Positions 23,639 through 34,597 of a DNA stretch of 64,000 nt are shown one piece after another. The DNA lies in assembly GCA_963555705.1 (NCBI GenBank), contig OY743170.1, positions 34,108,618 through 34,172,617 on the forward strand, read 5' to 3'. The stretch is from Ligustrum vulgare (taxonomy: Eukaryota > Streptophyta > Magnoliopsida > Lamiales > Oleaceae). Within the stretch, counting starts at the first letter, position 1. Each line of letters starts with the position of its first letter. Made by a program: the position numbers and the translations under genes. Below the pieces are notes generated by a model. The model was given only the letters and a program-made list of their open reading frames with translations. It was not told the origin of the DNA and did not search any database.

Positions 23639-23892
23639 GCTGCCTCACAAGCTGCACCATATTTAGCTTCCATGGTGGAGTCAGTGATACATGACTGCTT
23701 TAAACTCCTCAATATGACAGCACTACCACTGAGGGTAAAAGCAGCCCCTGACATGGACTCCCTGGAGTCCACATCAAATTGAAAATATGAGTCAGCATAC
23801 CTTTATGGAGTTAAATCCTGTGCTGAGTACAAGAACATATAGTCTATTATTCTCCGAAGATACTTGAATTCAACGCTATCAAATGCTCTTGT
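23639..23892 (-). pseudogene. RNase H fragment of Copia element R
   Basis: The minus strand reads YLRRIIDYMFLYSAQDL, SYFQFDVDSRESMSGAAFTL, then SLKQSCITDSTMEAKYGAA, which is Copia RNase H. It is cut at 23639 after AACEA, where the Tat LTR begins, and at 23892 by the chromovirus. Its upstream continuation is at 29454. Stops and a frameshift are present. Confidence 0.85.
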
Positions 23893-23897
23893 CCAGG

Positions 23898-24362
23898 TTT
23901 CACGGGGTACCTTTCTTCTTAGCACAAAAAGGGGCACTGTAGGCAATAGTCTGCTCCGCTAGACTACCTCGCTTTTCTCAGGACGAAAGAAGATTTGATT
24001 ACAAATTGAAATAAACTTTACAAGAGAAAACTTGAATGCATTGAAACTTGATTGTTCATTGATTACAGAAAATAGTGAATTACATTGATTGATGAAAGCA
24101 GTAAATTACAAATGTTGGTGCAGGGGGTGGACATCAAAAAACTTGAAAGTTTTAAATTCTAATACCCCCTATAATAGACTTCTGAGAAAAAAAACCCTAG
24201 TGACAGGAGTAGACGTAAAAAAGCTGAAAAAATCATAATAAACTTTTACAATTAAAAGGGAATTACAATAATTACATCAATATTTACAAAGTGCGACCAA
24301 AGTTGGGCAAACTGCGGCTGCGAGTGGGTCAAGGAGCTAAGTATTAGCTACGGTCCTTGACA
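23898..24362 (-). repeat. Chromovirus 3' LTR
   Basis: Matches 29017-29448. Preceded on the minus strand by the polypurine tract AGATGGGGGAGAA (24363-24375). Confidence 0.88.
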
Positions 24363-24369
24363 TTCTCCC

Positions 24370-27300
24370 CCATCTGTTTCATCAACGTCCTTGGTGCCAT
24401 CAGTTCATGATATTCTTCAATAAGAGGCTTGAAGGCTCCAAGGTATTTTTCTCTTTCCCAAGTATTCTCATCACTGCTACATCCGCTCCATTTGACCAAA
24501 TATTCCAGATGATATTTTTTGGAAGCTCGGGTAACTCAGTGATCCAGAATAGCTTCAAAAACTCTCTTTCCAATTCTCTTTAATTCAAACATAGGTCGCT
24601 TCAACTTATTTCCAGATGTGTCCTCTTTGTCTGCAAAGTATGTCTTAAGAACACCGACATGGAGGACGTTATGGATTTTGCATCAAGAAGGAATTCTACT
24701 CTACAAGCAACTTTTCCAATTCTCTTTACGATAGGTAATGGCCCCATGTATTTTGGAACCAACCTCGAGTTTTTCCCTCTGGTAAGCTTGTAACAGTTTC
24801 TATCAGGAAGTTTAACCATCACCAAATCTCCCACTTTGAATTCAACAAAACAGCGCATCAGATCAGCACACTTCTTGTATCATTTCTGAGCTTTCTTAAG
24901 ATAGCTTCGGGCAATTTCAATATTTCGTTTCCATTCTTGAGAGAAGTTCCTTGCTTGAGGAGACATGGTACTTGAATTCAGATCTACAGTATGAGGGAGT
25001 AAGGGTTGCTGGCCCGTAACAATCTCAAAAGGATTCTTATTGGTGGAAGAACTCTTTTGGACATTGAAGCATACTTGGGCAGAATCCAAGAGTTTCACCC
25101 AATTTTTTTGCGAAGCAGAGATGAAGTGCCGAAGATATTCCTCCAGCATAGAGTTGAATCGCTATGTCTGTCCGTCAGTTTGTGGGTGAAAACTAGAACT
25201 CATGCTCAGAGTTGAACCAAAAAGTTTAAAAATTCGGTCCAAAATATGCCAGTAAATCGAGTATTTCGATCACTAACGATGTCTTTAGGCAGTCCCCAAT
25301 ATTTAACAATATGCTTGAAGAAAAGATGAGTGGTCTTTTCGACGGAAACATACTTAGGAACTGGAATGAAAGTTGCATATTTTGATAAACGGTCAACCAT
25401 CACGATAATGGTGCCAAAATCTACGACTTTTGGAAATCCAATTATATAATCCATCGATACACTTTCAAATGGCGTGGATGGGATGGAAAGAGGTTCAAGC
25501 AAGCCTGCCTTCTTCTGATGATCAACCTTGTCCTACTGAAAAACAAGACAAGTTTTCACATAAGTAACAATGTCGTCTCGCATTTGCGGCCAATAAAATG
25601 CACGTTGTAATAGTGCACAAGTGCGTTCTTCTCCTAGATATTCGGCCCAGAGTGTGTCGTGGCATTCCGTTATTAAGGATTTCCTCAAATCTCCGCCCTT
25701 TAGAGCATACAGGCGGTCCCCTTTTTTCTTTAATAGACCCCCATCTAACTAGAACTGACGAGTCTTGCCTTGCTTGATGAGGTCGACCAAATAGTGTGTA
25801 GCCGGGTCCTTCTCTAGAAGTGTCCTTATTTGATCCCTGATATCTATGGTAACACCGCTCCCCGAAAGAAAATCCATTACACAAATAGAAGCTAAGTCAG
25901 CCCGACTACTGAGAGCATCTGCAACGTAATTACTAGATCCAAGACGATACTCTAACATGAAGTTGAACTCTCAAAAAAGTTCTTGCCAACGAGCTTGCTT
26001 GCTTGAAAGTTTCGGTTGGGACATGAAGTGGTTAACTGCAGTATTATCAGTCTTCACAATGAATGGGGATCCTAGTAAATAGTGACGCTATACTCGGAGG
26101 CAATGGACAACCGCCAACAACTCTTTCTTGTGTACCGAGTAACGACGTTCTACATCATTCAATTTCCGACTTTCAAAGGCTACCAGATGTCCCTCTTGCA
26201 TTAGGACTCCACCAGAGCAAAATCTGAAGCATCAGTCTTTACTTCAAATGGTTTTGCCATATCAGGTAAGAGTAATACCGGGTTCGTCCACATAGACTTC
26301 TTCAACTTGTCGAAAGCCATTTGGCATTGTGCAGACCAATCCCAAACTTTTTCCTTCTTCGTCAGCTCCATCAAGGGCAATGCAATTTCTGAATATCCCT
26401 TCACGAATCTTGGATAGTAATTGCATAACCTAAGAAAGGATCGTACATCATGTACGTTCTTTGGTGGTCGCCAATCCTTGATTTCTACGACTTTCTTAGA
26501 ATCCATGTGGACCTTTCCTTGCTCAATGATGTGACCCAAGAAGCTGATAGAAGTTTGGGCGAATGAGCATTTGGATGCTTAGCATAGAGTTCATTCTCTC
26601 GGAGTCAACTAAGGACTATTCTAACATGTTGCACATGTTCCTCCAATGTCTCGCTGTAGATTACAATATCGTCCAAGTATACGACCACAAAATCATCCAG
26701 AAACCCGTGAAGCACCTGATTCATCATCGTGCAGAAAGTAGCAGGAGCATTTGTCAAACCAAAAGGCATGACTTTAAATTCAAAAGCTCCATATCTGGTT
26801 ACCACAGTCGTCTTTGCTTCATCTCCCTCCTTGATCCGAACTTGCCAGTATCCAGATCGAAGATCAATTTTCATATAGTATTTTACCTTGCTTAGACGGT
26901 CAAAGTAATCCGCCACAAGCGGAATAGGATAATTGTTCTTTACAGTGATCTTGTTTAGGGTGCAGTAGTCGCAATACATTCTGAGAGAACCATCGAACTT
27001 TTTCTGGAATAATTAGGGAGCTCCATAGAGCAATTTCGCAGGCACGATAATCCCACTTTCCAACATTTCTTCCAATTGTTTCCTTAGCTCTTCAAGCTTG
27101 GGTTGAGACATACGGTAAGGTGCCCTGGAAGGTGGCTTGGCACTCGGAATAAGCTCAATTTCATGGTCAATAGTCCTCCTCGGTGGCAGTTTCTTCGGTA
27201 ACTCTTCCAGTATGATGTCCTCAGATTCCCGTATAAGATTTCTAATAGGTTTTGGAATAGGACCAGATGCTTTCTCAATATCTTCTAGATGAAGAGTGCA

Positions 27301-29015
27301 CAAAAATGAGGGTTTATTTCTCTTGAATCCCTTACTGGATTGCATGGCCAAGATGCTCTTCTAGCCAAATTTTCCTGCCAAGGTAGGTATCACACATGGC
27401 TTACTACCCATCATCATTAAGGAATCAGAGTGTGGGAACACTGCTGTCTTTGTATCCCGAAGAAATTCCAATTCCAAAATAAGTTTGAAATCATCCATCT
27501 GAACAACCAACAAATTTGTCCTTCCATCAAAAGGACCAACCTTGATTAACACAGATTTGGCTACTCCGGCAATTGGCTGAGCAGCCGAGTTGATGGCCTT
27601 CACTTTCGCATTCCCTTTCTCTAGAGCTAACCCAAGTCGCCCTACTTCAGTACTTGCAAGGTATTTATGGGTTGCTCCAGTATCCACCATGGCCCTGATG
27701 GGTTTCCCATTGATCTTTACATCAATGTACATTAACCCTTTAGCTTGAAAAATGCGAGGTTTTGGTTCCTCTAGTTTTTCCTCATTCACAAAAACTTTCT
27801 CCTTTTAATTCGTTCGATGTGATATTGTATTACATCGATGGGAAAATGCACCGACCACCTCCTCATCCTCTTCAGAGTCAGTCTCTCCATTATTACTAGT
27901 AGGTGGGGGCATCTTGCTTCGAAGTTGATACTCCACTTGCTAGTTTACAATAGGCGTTTACCATTCATTTTTGGGGACAATCAGACACTCGATGAGGCCC
28001 TTCACATAGAAAGCATACAATCTTAGGAACAGTATCAGATCTACCCTCCATTGTCTTTCCTTTATTCCAATTGCTTTGGTTACCACCCTGATAGTTGCCT
28101 TGATGACCACCTTGATGATAACCATGAGAGTTGTTTTGACGAGAACCTTGATATCCACCTCCCCTTTGGTTGGAGTACCATTCTCCCCCATTTGAGCTCG
28201 AGCTAGCTCTAAATTGCTTATTTCCTCCACCGTCAGATTGATTACTCGTGGGTGGTCGATCCTTTTTGGTTTCAGTCTAATAATCCATTAAGCATTCGGC
28301 AGTTCCCATTGCCATGCTCAAATTCGAAACCTTCTGCCTCTGGAGTTTTGTACGTGTCCATTGTTTCTATACGTGGACGGAGCCCGTATGTTTCAATTCC
28401 CTCAATGCTCGACCGGCTTCATATTCCACATTCTCTAGGAAAAACTGGGTTTGAATTGCTTCTTTTAGAAGATCCCAAGAATCTATCCTCACCCTGGTAG
28501 TTGTAGTCACCTTTCTTTCTTCATCTCTGATGCCAGCAACAAGAAAGTATTGTTCCATGTCAAATAGGAAGTTGTCAACTTACTTTGCATCGCGTGCCCC
28601 ACCATAGGTACACAGTTCAGGGATTATGACCCTAGGTGTATACTCTTCTAGTGCGGGAGCTTGCCCATTGCCCACTGCAAGTTGGAGAATTCGTAACTAA
28701 ACTCTCATTGTTTCCATCTCTTCCTACAGACCAGGAATGATTGCAACAGTTTCAGTCATTGCTTTGCAAGCCGCTCGGCTTTCGTCCAGTTGGATGTGTA
28801 TATCCCGAATATACGATTCCGCCATTTCAACCTTTTTCCTCAAGGGTATCCACAGCACAACATAACCTTGTGGTTTTCCCATCAAGCGCATCCATGCGCT
28901 GTTTAATACTCTTCTTAGCATCGATCATATCAGTGGTCTGTGATGCATTCAGATCCAAAGCTTTCGGATCCATTACTTTCTTATCGAGGGACTTGGGCCG
29001 AGGCTCTGATACCAA
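24370..29015 (-). pseudogene. Chromovirus gag-pol with chromodomain, broken
   Basis: Domains run in the expected order on the minus strand. They are gag (near 28980-28300, with LKEAIQTQFFLENVEYEA), a zinc knuckle CFLCEGPHRVSDC near 27990, protease with MVDTGATHKYL near 27690, and RT with YCDYCTLNKITVKNNYPIPL near 26950 and YLDD near 26660. RNase H (26539-25750) and integrase (about 25500-24880, with DYIIGFPKV and a late TSSMSVFLRH) follow. A C-terminal chromodomain (YHLEYLVKWSGCSSDENTWE near 24480) ends the protein just before the polypurine tract. The reading passes through all three frames with several stops, so it is inactive. The integrated chromodomain is the feature that lets such elements target chromatin. 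Confidence 0.9.
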
Positions 29016-29016
29016 C
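29002..29016 (-). other. Chromovirus primer-binding site
   Basis: The minus strand reads TTGGTATCAGAGCC directly after the LTR, a perfect initiator-tRNA-Met site. Confidence 0.8.
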
Positions 29017-29448
29017 TTTCACAGGGCCCCTTTCTTCTTAGCACAAAAAGGGGCACCATGCAGCAGTAGTCTGCTCCGCTAGACTACCTTCCGCCTTTTC
29101 TCGCTTTTCTCGGGATGAAAGAAGATTTGATTACAAATTGAAATAAACTTTACAAGAGAAAATTTGAATACATTGAAACTTGATTGTTCATTGATTGCAG
29201 AAAACAGTAAATTACAAATGTTGGTGCAGAGGGTGGACACCAAAAAGCTTGACCCCCTATAATAGACTTCTGAGGAAAAAACCCTAATGACAGGAGTAGA
29301 CGTAAAAAAGCTGAAGAATCATAATATACTTTTACAATTAAAAGGGAATTACAATAATTACATCAATATTTACAAAGTGCAGCCAAAATTGGGCAAACTA
29401 CGGTTGCGAGAGGGTCAAGGGGCTAAGTATTAGCTGAGGTCCTTGACA
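29017..29448 (-). repeat. Chromovirus 5' LTR
   Basis: 432 bp, partner of 23898-24362. Ends (plus strand) GGTCCTTGACA next to the CCAGG target duplication. Confidence 0.88.
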
Positions 29449-29453
29449 CCAGG

Positions 29454-29904
29454 GTTCGATTGAAAACGACTTATTGTACCAACTACATAACAAGTCTGGT
29501 CTAGTGCAAAGCATGGCGTACATGTGACTACGCAAAATTGATGCGTAGGGCATCTGACTCATGCGCTCTACCTCATCAAGGGTATTAGGAAACCGCCCCT
29601 TCGGCGGTGAATTTCATGCCTAAAAAGTAACAACCCTTTCTTGGAATTCTTCGTAGTAAATCTAACCAAGATTTTATTAACGTATGAAGCTTTCGATAAG
29701 GGGAATTTTTTTATTTTTTGGATCACAGATGATTTGGATACCCAGAATATAGCTAGGCTCACTAAAAATCTTTCATACTAAACTATTGGGCGAAGCACGT
29801 TGCAGATAACATTTCTACATCATTTCCAATGGGTAATATGTCATCCACTATAAAAACTATCTTATTGTCTTGCTTCTTTTTGTAGACAAACGGTTCGTCG
29901 AAGT
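29454..29904 (-). pseudogene. Reverse transcriptase fragment of Copia element R
   Basis: Minus-strand reading NFDEPFVYKK, then VDDILPIGNDVEML (the RT active-site region), SKASYVNKILVRF and KKGLLLFRHEIH, then TRPD..CYVVGTISRFQSNPG up to the chromovirus junction. RNase H continues at 23892. Several stops and frameshifts. The upstream RT, integrase and gag are missing; a Helitron lies there. Confidence 0.85.
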
Positions 29905-29915
29905 TCTAATTAAAA

Positions 29916-30350
29916 CAATACGTGAAAGTGAGTCTTCTCTTAAGAGCAAGGATAAGAAGCTGTACATGAATAAAATGGAAGTGAAAGGAAGCGAAGAGTA
30001 CGAATTAGGGGTTAGACAAGTGAAGAAAACTAAGAAGAAGGAGTTGGGTCCTCGGGAGAAGAATAAGGATCAGAAATGAAAGCCAGAGTCATTGATGATG
30101 AAAGTTAAGAAAGAAGAATTTATTAGTACTGATAACTTGGACAATTAATTGCGAGATCATCGATTGGCGGGTATGGATTTACATATAATCTAATTAAAGG
30201 TTATAGATTTCATACAGTCTGCATTTGATTTCTCTTCTAATACTTGAATAATTATATTTTATATTATAAGAAAGAAGTGGAGGTGGAAGAAGATGAGAGA
30301 TCTAAAGAAGAGTCTGAAGAGAAATCTAAGGAAAAATCTGAAGTATGTAC
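29916..30350 (+). pseudogene. Lys/Glu-rich exons captured by the Helitron
   Basis: One reading (ending 30079) is very lysine-rich (GVRQVKKTKKKELGPREKNK). A second (about 30271-30342) reads KKEVEVEEDERSKEESEEKS. The second is bounded by an AG (ATATTATAAG) and a GT (GAAGTATGT) that look like intact splice sites, as expected for a genomic gene capture. The parent gene was not recognised. A possible third piece (ANGFLHKKAIYELCKPRN) lies near 30910. Confidence 0.5.
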
Positions 30351-31542
30351 ACTATGTCTAAATGCTTCCAATAAATCAATTTAATTTATATTCTATTTGG
30401 ACGTAACATCATATATTTTTAAGGAAATGGCTAGAGAAATAAAAAATACTCTTTTTTCTTAGTACCAATGTTGTTCAAAATAATTGGGAAGCTACAAATG
30501 TAGGTATGAGACATGCATGTTATTTGCCAAGTTGCTTGAACTAAGAGGTAACTATAATTGACACATTTACTAGTTTTATGCTCTCTGTGAATACATAACT
30601 GGTTGAACAGGTTATGATACCCATTTGTGTCTTTTTTTGGGGGGAGGTGGGATTGGGGGTCATGTACAGGTCCGATTATGTATTGAGATTCTGCTGGAGA
30701 ATTTTTCAGTACTTTGAAAATTTTGATAATGTCTTTTGAAATCATATGTTGTTGAACATGAAGTGCAATCTACGAAAAAGAGAAAATGATGTGGTGATTC
30801 AAGTGAATTTGCAATTAGATTTTCTATGAATTGAACTGATGAAATGTCATTTGCAAGGTTAACAACTATTTAGTTGTGAGTCAGTTGATTTATATTTTTT
30901 CCACACCAAGCCAATGGATTTCTCCACAAGAAGGCTATTTATGAACTGTGCAAACCGAGAAATCTATTGTAGACTGAATAGAATGTTCTTGAGAAACTCC
31001 ATTACAGTAGGTGTTGGGAAATCAATTCATCTTGCAAATCTAAATAATCTGGCCAAATGTAAACACGAGAATATGTTATATTCCTATTGGAAATGGTATA
31101 TACTTACTAACTTTACACCAATATAGGACGATACTGAATTGGAATGTATTTGTTAATTTCGAATGTGTAATTTTACAGAAGTAGCAGTGCAAATAATTGT
31201 CAATTAAACAGTGTTAAAAAATTACTAAATTTCATAGTATAAGAGTATTTGTTATGCACTAATGTCCATAATCTCTTTGCGCGTGCTGCAAAATGACTGT
31301 TCATTAATAATTATTTATTAATTACGCCTTCTTCTGATTTAATGACCTTTATTTTTTTTAATTAGAATTTGGCGCTTTTTTTAAAATATTTTAGTGCCTA
31401 CCTTTGTTACTTCAGTATTGTAATATCATGAACAAACACAAATAATTAGATTAAAAATTGTAAACGTCTTTTTTGCATTTCTTGGTTAAAGGAATTACCT
31501 TATCTTATTTTCTATGATACAAGTACCTACATTCTTAGAGAC

Positions 31543-31655
31543 CATGGGTAGCCCAAGTGGTTAGGATCACTATTTATCAGGTTTTGATCCTGGGTTCGAG
31601 TCTCCCTACCTCCCTTTATTCCCAATGTTCAAAATAATAATAATAACAATAATTA
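31543..31655 (+). mobile_element. tRNA-derived SINE-like sequence
   Basis: Pol III A-box-like TAGCCCAAGTGG (31549-31560) and B-box-like GGTTCGAGTCTCC (31593-31605) are followed by an (AAT)n tail at 31637-31655. The spacing fits a tRNA head. The body is very short, so it may be truncated. The rest does not fold as a tRNA. Confidence 0.55.
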
Positions 31656-31785
31656 CCTAAAATTCTTCGTAATTGTTATTTACATATTGTTTTGAATCCA
31701 AACACTACTTCGTCCTACTTACTTTTCAGTGCATTATATTTTGTCAATGAAATATATTCGTGCATCGCACGAGTGTAAAACTAGT

Positions 31786-32370
31786 TATATAAAATAATCT
31801 CAAAAACTAGATATATAATTCCTGTAATTAATTTATCCTCCTAACTTGTGAGTCTAATAGTTTGTCCTCATTTAAGTCCGATAATTAATTAGACGTGCTA
31901 TTGACAGTATCACCTAATTAATTATACACTTCGCTTAAATCAATATTCTTATTGCTACGATTTCTATTTAGCATCTATTGCTAAATACTAAATTAGATTT
32001 CTGAAATCATACCCATGTTAAAATATTTAAGCACTCTCCTTAACTCCATTAATAAGAGCAACAAATTCCTCTTGCAATAATTGATTTTTACTATTTCATT
32101 TTCACTTGGTTCCCAACATGCGAAGTTATTGACCATATCAATGATTAATCTCACCCATGGTATATTAAAGATCCTAAGGATTGGTACATAATAAATACCA
32201 TCCAAGATGGATTAAGATAATTCATATGAAAGTCAAGTGGAATTTTAATTCCTAAGCACTATCATGCTATAGAGTTTATTCCACCAAGGTCCAATCCAAT
32301 ATACTTATTCTGAAGTATATCAATGTCATTACTCACGACTCCACTAATCGTGACGATTAATTAAGATAAA
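31786..32370 (-). mobile_element. 5' LTR of Copia element R, inner part
   Basis: Matches 13850-14331 plus 15071-15130. It joins across the MULE to 51251-51449. Truncated at 31786 by the Helitron end. Confidence 0.75.
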
Positions 32371-33113
32371 GAGAAATGCTAGACATACGAACACTTCTAC
32401 TAACAAAATACTAACACATTATAAACTCTAGAAAATGCCCTTAATGTAACTGATATTTAAAAATTACCAGGAATCCGTCAATAATGGTTTCAGCCCTAAA
32501 ATTTAAAGACAAAACTCAGCCTTCAGAAAAATCTCGCGAAGTCACCCTTTTGACGAATCTGACCAAGAGCTAGTGAAGAACAGTCCGACAAGCCATGCTT
32601 TAGCTTCCTTTGATTTTTGTGGAATTAGTAAGTCTCCGCGCAAAGTGTAAGTGCCATTTTTCTAATTCTTCCTTCCATTCAAGAAATTAGGCTATAGTTT
32701 TCGGCTGGTTTTTCAGTTATTTTTATTCATCAACCTAGAGATCTAAATATTATATACCAACTGTTGGATTTTCGGTGTATTTCCAAGTGAGCATTGATTC
32801 ATTTTACCCATTTTTCTTTTTTGCCTAAAAACTGAAGATGCCATAACATTGTAGTTGCAAACACATGTTAGAAGCTTGTGATCCATTCGAAAATTGAAGA
32901 TTCATTTTTTTTTTTTCAGATTTTTTATGTTGTATACTGAAGACGTCCCAAATATTTGTTGCGTTTTTCGAATTAGCAGTTGTTCATCAATGTTGAGTGT
33001 TTGCATTCATTTGTACCGAGATTTAGCACATTGTTGTCATGCTTATACAATTTTGCAATTTTATGTTGTATCACCTAGTTGAAAATTAATCAGAAGGTTC
33101 TGTATAGTTTCCA

Positions 33114-33236
33114 ATGAGTAAGAACCGTAATATATGTCATAGTTTTAGGAAGCCGAGACACTGGTTGGAAGATTGTCCAGTAAAGCGTCAATGTCCACGT
33201 TGCGGGAAGGGTTTTATAAAATGGTTAGAGGTTTAT
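33114..33236 (+). pseudogene. MULE accessory gene, 5' part: CCHC/GRF-like zinc-finger protein
   Basis: From the ATG at 33114 the reading is MSKNRNICHSFRKPRHWLED then CPVKRQCPRCGKGFIKW. The first part looks like a decayed zinc knuckle; CPRCGKG looks like the first cysteine pair of a GRF-type finger. The frame is cut at 33236 by an LTR retroelement with target duplication TTTAT, and the rest resumes at 47330. Upstream of the ATG (32460-33113) is non-coding leader or intron inside the MULE. The protein role is unknown; by analogy with MuDR it could be a second transposition factor. Confidence 0.55.
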
Positions 33237-34183
33237 TGATGAGATCCCAGTCGGGGAATCTCGTCGAACACGCGAAATAACGACAATTAAAACCTAGGAA
33301 AGATCTAGATCAGATTTGACGCGAAAAATAAACAAGAATTGAAATACTGGAAAGATAAAATTGACGATAGGACCTTGACCCAAGATTCACGACGCAAGAA
33401 ATTGACGATGCAGAATCGAGATCCAAGGTTTTCGAAACACCACAAGGACTTGTAAATTTCCTTGATAAGATTCTAAATTGGAAACGCCAAAAATATTCTC
33501 ACGAATAATTGATAAGTTCAACGCCACAAATATTTTCACAATATTTGATAAGTTGGATTTGTTCTCGAAGAACACCAAAGGGACTCCTCAACCTTTCAAT
33601 TGGAGAAAACTTTCTCAACTTTATTCATAAACTCAAACTTAACTTTTACAATGAATGGAAAGAAGTATAAATAAGCAAAATAACCTAGCATCTAATTTAC
33701 TCAAAATAGAACTCTAATTAGACTAAAATTCTAAAATAGGAAAATAACCTAAAAACCAAAAAAAGGAATAAAATAATTAAAAATCTGGAAAATCTGGCCG
33801 CTACTCAATTACGGCCGTGAATAATTCTTTTACGGCCGTAATGGCCTTTCTGATTAAAATTGTGTCATCGATTACAGCCGTGACGAATCTCTTACGTCCG
33901 TGAAATGCTCCTTTTACGGCCGTAACTTCCAGGCTTACGGCCGTAAGTATCGTTCTGCTTAATTTCTGCCTTTTCCTTCGATAATTTGTTACGGCCGTGA
34001 AGATCCTCTTTTACGGCCGTAAGGTATTTTCTGCTCAAATTACTTCTTTTTCTTGATTCGGCTCGATCCGTCCCTCTTCTCGGCTCGTCCCCAACACGGA
34101 ACTTGCTCCGTTTTGCACGTAGATCACTATCATATTACCGATGGCTCGACTTTGCCCTTCGATGCCTTGTCCGGATCATATCA
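33237..34183 (-). repeat. Array LTR 1
   Basis: TGATGAGATCCC...GATCATATCA, 947 bp. On the minus strand it runs TGATATGATCC to GGGATCTCATCA. A TATA-like TTATTTATAC (minus) lies near 33670. Eight TTACGGCCGTRA-type palindromes lie at 33809-34022. It shares sequence variants with LTR 4. Confidence 0.92.
33809..34022. promoter_or_regulatory. Cluster of TTACGGCCGTAA palindromes in LTR 1
   Basis: Eight copies or near copies of a 12-bp palindrome begin at about 33809, 33829, 33874, 33892, 33913, 33933, 33988 and 34011. On the minus strand they lie upstream of the TATA-like motif, in the U3 position. The same cluster is in LTR 2 (41600-41813), LTR 3 (44264-44478) and LTR 4 (46935-47170). Function is unknown; a binding-site array is one possibility. 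Confidence 0.7.
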
Positions 34184-34319
34184 TACTCCCTCTCTTGAAA
34201 AGGATTCGACCTCGAATCCAATTTTGGTCGGATTTTCAAACTCCTTCTGCTTTTCTGGGCTCGATGATCATGCTTATGATTCGTGCTTGATTTCAACCTT
34301 TTGGGCTGCCCATTTTTCT
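34184..34319 (-). other. Interior 1, distal end with polypurine tract
   Basis: The minus strand has AAGAGAGGGAGTA directly before the LTR start, a good polypurine tract. The rest of interior 1 continues at 39446. Confidence 0.75.
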
Positions 34320-34597
34320 TGTAACGACCCGGGTCCCACTTAACGGGCTGTCCCGGCCGTTAAATGACGGCGTACTGTCCCCACCGTACCAACATGAGTC
34401 TTTTCAGTATACTTTGTCCTCACTTGCACGCTCCCCGAGAAAACTTCCCAGGAGGTCACCCGTCCTTGAATTTCTCCAAGCCAAGCACGCTTAACTTTGG
34501 AGTTTCTAACGATGGACTTCCGAAAAAGAAGGTGCACCTTGTTGGTATGAGTAGTACCTATCATTTCTTTTAATCTTTCTTAGTCGGGGTATTACAA
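34320..34597 (-). mobile_element. Cassandra LTR with 5S rRNA-like domain
   Basis: On the minus strand the LTR runs TGTAATACCCCGAC to GGGTCGTTACA (278 bp). Between 34548 and 34431 it carries AAGTTAAGCGTGCTTGG and GGGTGACCTCCTGGGAAGT, the A-box and C-box region of 5S rRNA. That domain is the hallmark of the Cassandra TRIM family. A polypurine tract (AACAGGGGGTGAT) precedes it at 34598-34610, and the GACGAGGACGTC motif near 34620-34632 is internal Cassandra sequence. Only one LTR is present. Confidence 0.88.

Larger units (their letters stand above)
23898..29448 (-). mobile_element. Full-length Ty3/gypsy chromovirus
   Basis: 5551 bp with LTRs at 23898-24362 and 29017-29448. The LTRs read TGTCAAGGACC...GTGAAA on the minus strand. 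A 5-bp target duplication CCAGG lies at 23893-23897 and 29449-29453. It splits the RT/RNase H region of Copia R, which resumes on both sides. A Met primer site and a polypurine tract are present, and the chromodomain places it among chromoviruses (perhaps Galadriel or Reina). Confidence 0.92.
29905..31785 (+). mobile_element. Non-autonomous Helitron carrying gene fragments
   Basis: The right end has the Helitron signature: a short hairpin CGTGCATCGCACG at 31759-31771, ten bases, then CTAGT at 31781-31785. The proposed left end TCTAATTAAAAC begins at 29905, exactly where Copia RT homology stops, and has the usual TC start; the flanking base is T, not the usual A. No Rep/helicase is seen. The interior contains exon-like pieces. 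Confidence 0.65.

Noticed and set aside
31543..31615. Functional tRNA gene
   Set aside because: A and B boxes are present but no cloverleaf with a proper acceptor stem can be formed; fits a SINE head.
33809..34022. CRISPR-like array from the regularly repeated TTACGGCCGTAA
   Set aside because: Spacing is irregular, repeats are 12 bp, and the cluster sits inside a plant LTR; CRISPR arrays are prokaryotic.
34431..34548. 5S rRNA gene on the minus strand
   Set aside because: Only the internal promoter regions match, the flanks are Cassandra LTR sequence, and the rest of the 5S sequence is altered.
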